In this document: positions 34,958-42,552 of the stretch, in pieces
Layout of the letters: each line of letters starts with the position of its first letter
Numbering within the stretch: position 1 is the first letter of the stretch
From: Enterocloster clostridioformis
Lineage (GTDB): Bacteria > Bacillota > Clostridia > Lachnospirales > Lachnospiraceae
Assembly: GCF_020297485.1 (NCBI RefSeq)
Contig: NZ_JAIWZC010000001.1
Location: 4,588,001-4,652,000, forward strand
Length of the DNA: 64,000 bases
Direction of reading: 5' to 3'
The notes under the pieces: generated by a model
Databases searched by the model: none
What the model was told of the DNA's origin: nothing
Seen by the model: only the letters and a program-made list of their open reading frames with translations
Made by a program: the position numbers and the translations under genes

Positions 34958-37324
34958 ATGGGATATACAGACGATAAGACATCTGAGGGTATAAGGGGCG
35001 GTAGTGACAGCACACATGCCGGACGGAATTTCCGGGTGGTAGGCGCCCCCTTTATCAAGAAGGATGCCAGGGCCCTGGTGACAGGCAAGCCGGTGTTCAC
35101 GGACGATCTGGCTTTAAAGGACTGCCTGGTGGTAAAGGTGCTCAGAAGCCCTTACGCCCATGCCATGGTCCGGGAGATAGACTGCGGCGTTGCAGCCAAG
35201 ATACCGGGGATTGAGTGCATCCTCACATGGAAGGACGTGCCGCAGAGCCGTTTCACCATGGCGGGGCAGACCTATCCGGAGCCCAGCCCCTATGACCGGC
35301 TCATACTGGACCGCAGGCTGCGTTTCGCGGGAGACGCGGTGGCAATCGTGGCAGGAAAGGACGAGGCAACGGTGGACCATGCCATGCGCCTCATACGTGT
35401 AAAATATGAAGTGCTGGAGCCGGTGCTGGACATGCACGATGCCAAGGACGGCAATGTTCTGGTGCATCCGGAGGAGGACTGGAAGAGTCTCTGCGATGTG
35501 GGCGCTGACAACAGACGCAATCTCTGCGCCTCTGGCATTGAGGGCCATGGGGACCTGGAGCAGGCATTTGCGGGCTGCACTCATGTGATAGAGCGGGTGT
35601 ACCACACCAAGGCCAACCAGCAGGCCATGATGGAGACATTCCGGGCCTTCACCCATATGGATGTGTACGGAAGGCTGAATGTGGTGGCCTCCACCCAGAT
35701 TCCATTCCATACCAGAAGAATCCTGGCCCATGCCCTGGATATACCTAAATCCAGGATTCGCGTCATCAAGCCCAGAATCGGAGGCGGTTTCGGGGCAAAG
35801 CAGACGGTTGTGGCGGAGGTATACCCTGCCATCGTGACCTGGAAGACAGGTAAACCCGCCAAAATCATTTACAGCCGTTATGAGTCCCAGATTGCGTCCT
35901 CACCCCGCCACGAGATGGAGGTACGGGTGAAGCTGGGGTGCGATGACAGCGGTATCCTGAAAGCCATGGATGTATATACATTGTCAAATACAGGGGCCTA
36001 TGGGGAACATGGACCCACCACTGTGGGCCTGTCCGGCCATAAGTCCATTCCGCTGTACCACACGCCTGAGGCATTCCGGTTCAGCTATGACGTGGTCTAC
36101 ACCAACCGGATGTCGGCCGGGGCATACCGCGGATACGGGGCAACCCAGGGAATCTTTGCCGTGGAATCAGCGGTAAGCGAGCTGGCGGCAGAGCTGGGCA
36201 TGGACCCGGTGAAATTCAGGGAACTTAACATGGTCAAAGAAGGAGACGTCATGCCGGCCTATTACGGTGAGACTGCGGACAGCTGCGCTCTGGACCGCTG
36301 TGTGGCCAGGGTCAAAGACATGATAGGATGGGACGGGAAATACCCCAGACGCCAGGTAAGCGGCTCAAAGGTGCGCGGCGTGGGACTGGCCATGGCCATG
36401 CAGGGCTCCTCCATATCCGGGGTGGATGTGGCAGGCGCTACTATTAAGATAAACGACGACGGTTTTTACAACCTGATTATCGGTGCGGCCGACATGGGAA
36501 CGGGCTGCGACACCACGCTGGCCCAGGTGGCTGCCGAATGTCTGGGCTGCGAGCTGGATGATATCGTGGTATTTGGGGCTGATACGGATATATCCCCCTA
36601 TGACTCCGGTTCCTATGCTTCCAGCACTGCCTATCTGACCGGAACAGCCGTGGTAAAGACATGTGAAGCCCTGAAGGAAAAAATTCTCCACAAGGCAGCC
36701 AAATACCTGGAAACAGGAGTGGAGGAGCTGGAGTTTGACGGAAAGCGGGTATATAAGCCGGCCTGCGGGGAGGACGGTACCAAAAAGGAAATCTCCATAA
36801 AGGACCTGGCAAACAGGGTGCAGTGTGCCAATGAGGACGCCCTTCAGGTGACACAGTCCCATTCCTCGCCCATATCTCCGCCGCCTTTTATGGCAGGAGC
36901 CGCCGAGGTGGAGGTGGATCTGGAGACGGGACAGGTGGAGTTAATCAAATTCGCTGCCGCGGTGGACTGCGGAACGCCTCTCAATGAAAATCTGGCAAGG
37001 GTCCAGACTGAGGGCGGACTGGTCCAGGGAATTGGCATGGCCCTGTATGAGGACGTAAGCTATTCAAAGGACGGAAAGGTCCATGAGAACTCCTTTATGC
37101 AGTATAAGGTGCCCAGCCGTCTGGATGTGGGCAGAGTACAGGTGGAGTTTGAGAGCAGCTTCGAGCCCACCGGCCCATTCGGCGCTAAATCCATCGGTGA
37201 AGTGGTCATCAACACGCCGTCCCCGGCCATTGCCAATGCGGTTTACAATGCGGTAGGAGTGAGAATACGGGAACTTCCCATAACCGCGGAGAAAGTATTT
37301 AAGGGGATGAACGGGCTGGATTAA
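34958..37324 (+). CDS. Molybdenum hydroxylase large subunit (xanthine dehydrogenase/aldehyde oxidase type)
   Basis: The 788-residue subunit binds the molybdopterin cofactor. Landmarks are the N-terminal hammerhead domain (VGAPFIKKDARALVTGKPVFTDD region), the cofactor loop RIGGGFGAKQ, RGYGATQG, and the C-terminal GPFGAKSIGE whose Glu is the expected catalytic base. Members hydroxylate purines, nicotinate, aldehydes or similar; which one cannot be read here. No cofactor-insertion (XdhC/CoxF) or selenium-type genes are adjacent. CAGGAGGTG precedes ATG 34958; the open frame extends upstream inside the Fe-S gene but is a shadow there. It ends the three-gene operon. Confidence 0.93.
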   Translation: MGYTDDKTSEGIRGGSDSTHAGRNFRVVGAPFIKKDARALVTGKPVFTDDLALKDCLVVKVLRSPYAHAMVREIDCGVAAKIPGIECILTWKDVPQSRFTMAGQTYPEPSPYDRLILDRRLRFAGDAVAIVAGKDEATVDHAMRLIRVKYEVLEPVLDMHDAKDGNVLVHPEEDWKSLCDVGADNRRNLCASGIEGHGDLEQAFAGCTHVIERVYHTKANQQAMMETFRAFTHMDVYGRLNVVASTQIPFHTRRILAHALDIPKSRIRVIKPRIGGGFGAKQTVVAEVYPAIVTWKTGKPAKIIYSRYESQIASSPRHEMEVRVKLGCDDSGILKAMDVYTLSNTGAYGEHGPTTVGLSGHKSIPLYHTPEAFRFSYDVVYTNRMSAGAYRGYGATQGIFAVESAVSELAAELGMDPVKFRELNMVKEGDVMPAYYGETADSCALDRCVARVKDMIGWDGKYPRRQVSGSKVRGVGLAMAMQGSSISGVDVAGATIKINDDGFYNLIIGAADMGTGCDTTLAQVAAECLGCELDDIVVFGADTDISPYDSGSYASSTAYLTGTAVVKTCEALKEKILHKAAKYLETGVEELEFDGKRVYKPACGEDGTKKEISIKDLANRVQCANEDALQVTQSHSSPISPPPFMAGAAEVEVDLETGQVELIKFAAAVDCGTPLNENLARVQTEGGLVQGIGMALYEDVSYSKDGKVHENSFMQYKVPSRLDVGRVQVEFESSFEPTGPFGAKSIGEVVINTPSPAIANAVYNAVGVRIRELPITAEKVFKGMNGLD

Positions 37325-37416
37325 AGTCTGGCAGGATACCGGTATCAGCATGGCTGTCCGGCGTTTATCCAATCCCGCTTCCCAATACCTGCCAGCCCTG
37401 AAATAGCAGATAAGCC

Positions 37417-37445
37417 TTGCATATCCCTTCCAAAAGTTGTATACT
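37417..37445 (+). promoter_or_regulatory. Promoter of the Nudix gene
   Basis: TTGCAT and TATACT are separated by 17 bases, about 135 bases ahead of the start codon, in the gap after the molybdenum hydroxylase operon. Confidence 0.6.
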
Positions 37446-37578
37446 AAGACCAGTTATGATTGCGTAACCGGGCCAATAGATGCTGTGCCGCATACATGCG
37501 GGACGCACGCTGGGACTGTCAGGGATCCGTCCGGTACAGACGCAGATCAGGTTCACACCAACACCAGGAGGAATTGCA

Positions 37579-38031
37579 ATGATTGAAGCAACGAGCTGCG
37601 GCGGTGTGGTTATATTTCGTGGTAAAATCCTCGTCCTTTATAAGAATTATAAGAACAAGTATGAGGGATGGGTTTTGCCTAAGGGAACAGTAGAAGCTGG
37701 CGAAGAGTATAAAGAGACGGCCCTCCGTGAAGTGAAGGAGGAGACCGGTGTCAGTGCATCCATTATCAAGTATATCGGCAAGAGCCAATACTCCTTTAAC
37801 ACTCCCCAGGATGTGGTGGAAAAGGACGTACACTGGTATCTGATGATGGCCGACAGCTATTACAGCAAACCACAGCGGGAAGAGTACTTTCTGGATTCCG
37901 GGTATTATAAGTTCTACGAGGCATACCATCTGCTGAAGTTTTCCAATGAGAAGCAGATACTGGAAAAGGCTTATAATGAGTATCTGGATTTGAAGAAGAG
38001 TAATCTTTGGGGAAGCAAGAAGTATTTTTAG
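37579..38031 (+). CDS. Nudix hydrolase
   Basis: The 150-residue protein has the Nudix box GTVEAGEEYKETALREVKEETG (about residues 37-58) followed by a small alpha/beta domain. It resembles the Ap4A/diadenosine-type hydrolases that start EATSCGGVVIFRGKILVL and remove damaged or signalling nucleotides. Substrate unproven. CCAGGAGGA lies 6 bases before ATG 37579, and the upstream part of the open frame is leader. It marks the left edge of the accessory island: everything from the terminator behind it to about 49.4 kb differs in base use or is mobile. Confidence 0.88.
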   Translation: MIEATSCGGVVIFRGKILVLYKNYKNKYEGWVLPKGTVEAGEEYKETALREVKEETGVSASIIKYIGKSQYSFNTPQDVVEKDVHWYLMMADSYYSKPQREEYFLDSGYYKFYEAYHLLKFSNEKQILEKAYNEYLDLKKSNLWGSKKYF

Positions 38032-38048
38032 GTAGATAGTAACGTATT

Positions 38049-38082
38049 TAAGGGCGCTCCGGCTTGGCTGGGGCGCCTTTTG
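38049..38082 (+). terminator. Terminator after the Nudix gene
   Basis: GGCGCTCC pairs with GGGGCGCC, followed by TTTT. Its 3' side runs into TTTTGACACCAAT, a sequence found again at the right end of the island. Confidence 0.75.
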
Positions 38083-38090
38083 ACACCAAT
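38079..38090. repeat. Direct repeat TTTGACACCAAT, left copy (possible attachment site)
   Basis: The same 12 bases occur at 49421-49432. The pair brackets the island of mobile and foreign-looking genes, and an integrase remnant lies just inside the left copy. A 12-base match could arise by chance, so this is tentative. Confidence 0.35.
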
Positions 38091-38171
38091 TGGGTGTAAG
38101 CAGGGGGACGGGCATGCTATAATAAAATATATAGAAAAAAATGCGGCAAAAAATTTGGGGGCAATTTCAAA

Positions 38172-38369
38172 ATGGGTAATGGCATAGCGGGGTTTAGTGT
38201 TCCGGATTGGCGGGATATCAGGGAAATTAGGATTAATCAGTATTCTAATCAATATGTTTCCGAGGCATTGAAAGGAGAATTTACAGGATGGTTCATGGAT
38301 AATATTCCGGCAGTTTTTATATCTTCTCCAACCGGATCAGGAAAAACTTTTTTATTGGACAGTGCATAA
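38172..38369 (+). pseudogene. N-terminal remnant of a helicase-type ATPase
   Basis: The 65-codon ORF ends shortly after a Walker A motif (FISSPTGSGKTFLLDSA). The segment INQYSNQYVSEALKGEF...IPAVFISSPTGSGKT resembles the start of DEAD/DEAH-type helicases encoded by mobile elements. All later helicase motifs are missing, since the frame ends and an integrase fragment follows within a few bases. Composition is AT-rich compared with the Nudix gene. A decayed piece of an integrated element. Confidence 0.55.
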
Positions 38370-38372
38370 TAC

Positions 38373-38685
38373 CGTTTGTCAACATATGTCATGGAAATAT
38401 TGGAACGTATAAAAAAGGTTCAGCTGCAGTATGGTTTTATTTGCTGATAAAAATGGCAGAATTCATGCTCCGGTCATTTCGTTCAGCGATAAAGGTATTC
38501 ATGCATATCGCAGGACTGTGAATTCTAAGATGAGATGCTAAGGAGTCTCGGCCACGGTTGCTGCGGCACTGTTAGGGCATTCGGCGGATGTAAATAACCA
38601 ATATTATACATTTGACACCGGCGGATTAGATGAAAAGGTGAGGATTGTAGAGAGTGTGAACAAAAAAGTGCCCATAGCAAATTAG
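38373..38685 (+). pseudogene. C-terminal remnant of a tyrosine integrase (frameshift and stop)
   Basis: Two frames together spell the end of an integrative-element tyrosine recombinase. STYVMEILERIKKVQLQYGFIC is read first and is followed after a frame change by VLFADKNGRIHAPVISF. Then comes the catalytic region YRRTVNSKMRC-stop-GVSATVAAALLGHSADVNNQYYTFD, holding the His of LGHS and the nucleophile Tyr. A TAA interrupts it at 38539-38541. The N-terminal two thirds are absent. It is evidence that an integrative element once entered here and decayed. My reconstruction is by eye. Confidence 0.6.
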
Positions 38686-38828
38686 TACAATTTTGCAGAA
38701 TGGTTAAAAAGTAATCAGAGGTAATCAAAAGTTGGAAAGGAGAAGCCAGCACATATGCCAAGGCAGTCTGTGATGATATATAATGCTGTTTACTTGTGTT
38801 TGAGGCTTGAGTGAATTAACGACAGAAG

Positions 38829-38870
38829 ATAAACCTGTATGCGTTTTGTGATATGCATACGGGTTTATTT
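38829..38870 (+). terminator. Terminator-like hairpin before the ATPase gene
   Basis: TAAACC-GTATGC pairs with GCATAC-GGTTTA with small bulges, followed by TTTCGTTAG. Confidence 0.55.
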
Positions 38871-38900
38871 CGTTAGTAAGAGTTTATTTTGGGTAAATGA

Positions 38901-38929
38901 TTGTACGGTACGTATTAATCCGTTATAAT
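38901..38929 (+). promoter_or_regulatory. Promoter of the AAA+ ATPase gene
   Basis: TTGTAC and a perfect TATAAT are 17 bases apart, about 48 bases before the start codon. The promoter seems intact although the gene has a stop codon. Confidence 0.75.
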
Positions 38930-38976
38930 AGATAATAGTATAATTAGTGGAGATAATAAGAGGGAGGTAGAGATTT

Positions 38977-40158
38977 ATGCAATATGCCAATCCATATACA
39001 CCAGGAGCAGGTGCCATGCCGGCGTACCTAGCTGGGCGTGATGATATTATAAATAATGCATCAAAGTCGTTAATAGCTTTGAATAAAGGATATCCTCAGC
39101 AGTCAGTTATTTATTATGGTTTGCGCGGTGTTGGGAAAACGGTACTACTGAATAAGATTGAGGAGTCAGCCGAGGAATTTGGTATACTATATGAACATAT
39201 TGAAATAGCTGAAAAGGGAAGCTTTGTACGTCAGATATCTAACTCATCGAAAAAGATGATACACCATATGAGTATTACGGAATCGGCGAAGGAAGTAGCA
39301 AAAAAGGCATTAGGAATTTTAAAAGCTTTTAATGTGAGTTGGAATCCAGAGGATAATACATTTAGTGCTGGACTAAGTGAACCATCCCCATATATCAGCA
39401 CTGGTGTCCTTACAGATGATTTGACTGAAATGTTTGTTTCCATGGGCCGAACAGCCTCAAAAGCAGGTATGGCCTTATGTTTCTTTATTGATGAGATTCA
39501 ATATATGAAAGAATCAGAGATGGAGGCGCTGATAAATGCGCTGCATCGTGTAAACCAATTACGTCTGCCAATTATGATGTTTGGAGCGGGACTTCCTAAA
39601 ATATTAAAAATAATGGGGGAGGTAAAGTCCTATTCAGAGCGGCTGTTTAAGTATTACCAGATAGACCGTCTATCCGCTGATGATGCGGAAGCTGCTATTA
39701 TTAACCCCGCAAAAGAATTTAATGTTGTTTATGATAGTGCGGCAATTTATAAGATTATTCAACTTACTAAAGGGTATCCATATTTTATACAGGAGTTATG
39801 CAGTACGGTTTGGGAGTACTCGGAGACAGAAATCATACAGTTAAGCGATGTGGAGAGGGTTGTAGCAACCTTTTTATCACAATTGGATGAAAGCTTTTTT
39901 TAAGTTCGGTACGAACGTTGTACCAAGACAGAACATGATTTTTTGTTTGCAATGGTGAAGTGTGGTGAGTTGCCCTGTGCTATTTCTAATGTTGCAAAGA
40001 TTTTACGTAAAAAGGTCAGTACGATTTCGCCTCTTCGTGCACAGCTAATCAGCAAAGGAATCATTCATTCCACAGGACATGCGGAAATAGATTTTACAGT
40101 ACCATTATTTGATGAATATCTTCGGCGCATTAATCCAGAGTTGAAGATTGATAAATGA
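38977..40158 (+). pseudogene. AAA+ ATPase (mobile-element type) interrupted by an in-frame TAA
   Basis: The first 308 codons encode an AAA+ ATPase: a lead-in NPYTPGAGAMPAYLAGRDD, Walker A YGLRGVGKT (about residues 48-56), Walker B LCFFIDEIQYM, and a lid region ending LSQLDESFF. Codon 309 is TAA. The same frame then stays open for 84 more codons (VRYERCTKTEHDFLFAMV...ISNVAKILRKKVSTISPLRAQLISKGI...), a winged-helix domain with the expected C-terminal role in DNA binding. So one base change separates it from a full 393-residue protein. GAGGGAGGTAGAG precedes the ATG. It resembles the AAA proteins of integrated elements whose job is undetermined. A truncated protein, or readthrough, is possible. 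Confidence 0.7.
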
Positions 40159-40170
40159 TACTCCAGGAGA

Positions 40171-40220
40171 GGGTGCCATGAAATCATCGTTTTTAGATGA
40201 CTATCTGGCACCTTTATTTT
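40171..40220 (+). terminator. Terminator after the ATPase gene
   Basis: AGGGTGCCA and TGGCACCT pair around a 27-base loop, followed by TTATTTTAT. Confidence 0.7.
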
Positions 40221-40316
40221 ATGATTTGCTGTTGTTTTCATGACTACCGGGTATGTAGCCAGCCTGGATAGATAGCTATTTTAATCAGAATGTTTGGATA
40301 AGAGTTTTCTGATTTT

Positions 40317-40324
40317 TGAGGAAA
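40317..40324. repeat. 8-bp target-site duplication, left copy (TGAGGAAA)
   Basis: TGAGGAAA abuts the left end of the IS256-family element and is repeated exactly at 42365-42372 on its right side. IS256 elements generate 8-9 base duplications. Confidence 0.88.
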
Positions 40325-40409
40325 GAGAGTATGAAAGTTTTTCTGTAAATAGCTATTAAGCATTAGGTCTTCTATGATAAAATCTATTATCATAAGGAGG
40401 CCTATTATT

Positions 40410-41654
40410 ATGGCAAGAAGAGAAAAACAGCCCGTACACAAAGTAGTCATGACGGAGGGGAAAAGGAACATCGTCCATCAGCTCCTGGAAGAGTATGACA
40501 TCCAGACTGCGGAGGATATCCAGGAAGCCCTCAAAGACCTGCTGGGGAGCACCCTGAAGGAGATGATGGAAGCGGAGATGGATGAGCATCTCGGCTATGG
40601 GAGGTCAGAACGGTCGGATTCGGATGATTACCGCAATGGCTACAAGCCCAAGCGGATCAACAGCAGCTTCGGGAGCATGGACATCCAGGTGCCCCAGGAC
40701 AGGAAGTCCACGTTTGAACCCCAGGTGGTAAGAAAGCGCCAGAAGGACATTTCCGGCATTGACCAGAAGATCATATCCATGTATGCAAAAGGCATGACAA
40801 CCCGCCAAATCTCGGATACCTTGATGGACATTTATGGTTTTGAGGCTTCGGAAGGGTTCATCTCGGACGTGACGGACAAGATACTGCCGCAGATTGAAGA
40901 CTGGCAGAACCGCCCGCTGGAGGAAGTCTATCCCGTGGTCTACATCGACGCAATCCATTATTCCGTGCGGGAGGACGGGGTAATCCGCAAGCTTGCCGCC
41001 TATGTCATCCTCGGCCTTACGCTGGAAGGTAAAAAGGAAGTCCTGAGCATACAGATCGGGGAGAATGAAAGCTCCAAGTACTGGCTCTGCGTTCTGAACG
41101 AGTTGAAGAACCGCGGTGTGAAGGATATCCTCATTCTCTGCTCGGACGGGCTCACGGGCATTAAGGAAGCCATAACGGCGGCATTCCCGAAGACGGAGCA
41201 GCAGCGCTGCATCGTACATATGGTACGGAACACGCTGAAATACGTCTCCGACAAGGACCGGAAAGCATTTGCCACGGACCTGAAAACCATCTACCATGCC
41301 GCAAACGAGGAAAAGGCGCTGGAGGCGCTGGAGAAGGTGACGGAAAAGTGGACGCCAAAGTACCCCAACTCAATGAAACGCTGGCATGACAACTGGGATG
41401 TGGTATCCCCCATCTTCAAGTTTTCCATGGAGGTCAGGAAGGTGATCTATACTACCAACGCGATCGAGAGCCTCAACTCTACCTACCGGAAGCTCAACCG
41501 CCAGCGGAGCGTGTTCCCGGGCAGCACGGCGCTCTTAAAGGCTCTGTACCTGGCCACGTTCGAGGCGACGAAGAAGTGGACCATGCCCATCCGCAACTGG
41601 GGGCAGGTCTATGGGGAACTGTCCATTATGTACGAAGGCAGACTGCCGGAATAA
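40410..41654 (+). CDS. IS256-family transposase
   Basis: The 414-residue DDE transposase is full length. The catalytic acidic residues fit D180 (VVYIDAIHY), D246 (LILCSDGLTG) and E353 (YTTNAIESLNS). RCIVHMVRNTL and the TFEPQVV N-terminal block are also family marks. ATAAGGAGG precedes ATG 40410; the first twelve codons of the longer open frame belong to the left-end region. The gene is GC-richer than the AT-rich remnants at left, consistent with separate origin. No stop or frameshift is present, so the element should be able to move. Confidence 0.96.
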   Translation: MARREKQPVHKVVMTEGKRNIVHQLLEEYDIQTAEDIQEALKDLLGSTLKEMMEAEMDEHLGYGRSERSDSDDYRNGYKPKRINSSFGSMDIQVPQDRKSTFEPQVVRKRQKDISGIDQKIISMYAKGMTTRQISDTLMDIYGFEASEGFISDVTDKILPQIEDWQNRPLEEVYPVVYIDAIHYSVREDGVIRKLAAYVILGLTLEGKKEVLSIQIGENESSKYWLCVLNELKNRGVKDILILCSDGLTGIKEAITAAFPKTEQQRCIVHMVRNTLKYVSDKDRKAFATDLKTIYHAANEEKALEALEKVTEKWTPKYPNSMKRWHDNWDVVSPIFKFSMEVRKVIYTTNAIESLNSTYRKLNRQRSVFPGSTALLKALYLATFEATKKWTMPIRNWGQVYGELSIMYEGRLPE

Positions 41655-41699
41655 GAGCGCACAGGCATAGGTGTACACCTATCCGGAAAGGAGCTTTCC

Positions 41700-41912
41700 A
41701 TGTATGGATTTTCAAAATACGATGCTCAGGACAGGTACGACAGCTATAATACTGTACAGGTGAAGTTAAAACTGAATATGAAGACAGATGCAGATATCCT
41801 GGCCTGGGTCAGACAGCACAAATATGGCAGGGACACTTCCGTCCAAGGGGCCATCAAGGCCCTGATACGGGAAGACATCGCCAGAGGCCAGGCCGATGGG
41901 ACACAAGGTTAA
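41700..41912 (+). CDS. Small passenger protein of the IS256 element, ribbon-helix-helix-like
   Basis: The 70-residue protein starts 45 bases after the transposase, with AAAGGAG in front. The core TVQVKLKLNMKTDADILAWVRQHK...SVQGAIKALIREDIARGQ has the strand-helix-helix pattern of ribbon-helix-helix proteins, and the KTDADI...IKALIREDI phrase recurs in small proteins of Firmicutes mobile elements. It may bind DNA, for example the element ends or its promoter. It meets the next gene tail to tail with a 4-base overlap. The role is inference. Confidence 0.65.
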   Translation: MYGFSKYDAQDRYDSYNTVQVKLKLNMKTDADILAWVRQHKYGRDTSVQGAIKALIREDIARGQADGTQG

Positions 41913-42184
41913 TCCCTCTGCATTTTACATTCGTTGGCTGTCTGCAGCTCTGACAGGGATTCCATGATAGACAGGTAATCGATCCCCTCCACAACAGTCC
42001 CTGTGCCAGGGTCAAACAGTTCATCGTCTGCGGTGGCTTTCGGGTCATAGGATTTCAGTTCACTGTCATACCAGCTATAGATATCACTGTATAAGTCGGC
42101 TGCATGATCCAGCAGGGACTGCAGTCCATTGATCTTTGCCCTGATATCTTCAGGTACAAAGGGATCGTCTGTTTTTAGCTTCAT
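41909..42184 (-). CDS. Small acidic passenger protein of the IS256 element
   Basis: The 91-residue product (start MKLKTDDPFVPEDIRAKI) is acidic and mostly helical. I do not recognise a family. AGGAGGTGTGCC directly before ATG 42184 is a very good ribosome site, so translation is likely. It faces the ribbon-helix-helix-like ORF, and their 3' ends overlap by 4 bases. Both lie inside the IS ends. It may be an accessory transposition protein, an inhibitor, or half of a toxin-antitoxin-like pair; nothing in the sequence decides this. Confidence 0.6.
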   Translation of the reverse strand: MKLKTDDPFVPEDIRAKINGLQSLLDHAADLYSDIYSWYDSELKSYDPKATADDELFDPGTGTVVEGIDYLSIMESLSELQTANECKMQRD

Positions 42185-42364
42185 GGCACACCTCCTGATG
42201 TTTTCCTGTAAGAAGTGTACCATAATTTGATGGGATTTTCCAATACATCTTGACAGAATCCAAAAGCATCCGTATAGTAAAGGTAGGTGGTCACGACATC
42301 CACCTACCTTTCTCATTAACTTATCATAGAAGATCTCAATTTACAGACTTTTTTTCATACTCTC

Positions 42365-42372
42365 TGAGGAAA
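42365..42372. repeat. 8-bp target-site duplication, right copy (TGAGGAAA)
   Basis: This is an exact copy of the octamer at 40317-40324 and directly adjoins the right inverted repeat. Confidence 0.88.
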
Positions 42373-42463
42373 TGAATGTTATCATCCGCTCATTTTGTCA
42401 AAAATTACACAAAACGTAAAATTTTTATAAAATGAAGACCCATTTCATAATCCTCCGCAACTA

Positions 42464-42491
42464 TTTACTTCAAAACCTCAGATGTTATAAT
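42464..42491 (+). promoter_or_regulatory. Candidate promoter of the PTS cassette
   Basis: A perfect TATAAT is preceded, after 16 bases, by TTTACT. The weak -35 would fit a regulated promoter. The RpiR-type regulator of this cassette is encoded at 47.1-47.9 kb. Only about 90 bases separate it from the IS256 end. Confidence 0.5.
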
Positions 42492-42552
42492 GGCAGTGTG
42501 AATAAAGTCACGGTGCGCACATCTTAACTTAAACAACAGGAGGAAGAAAGGT

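Larger units (their letters stand above)
40325..42364 (+). mobile_element. Complete IS256-family element with passenger genes
   Basis: Both ends begin GAGAGTATGAAA reading inward. The 26-base terminal repeats match at about 21 positions, ending TCTGTAAAT, and a further CTTCTATGATAA is shared a little inside. An exact 8-base duplication flanks them. The element is 2040 bases, longer than simple IS256 members of about 1.3 kb. The extra 700 bases hold a 70-codon plus-strand ORF and a 91-codon minus-strand ORF, each with a ribosome site. The intact transposase, matching ends and undecayed duplication suggest a recent insertion. Confidence 0.9.

Noticed and set aside
42219..42364. Right IS256 end as a possible part of the PTS promoter
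   Set aside because: The PTS -10/-35 candidates lie about 100 bases outside the element, so no hybrid promoter is supported.
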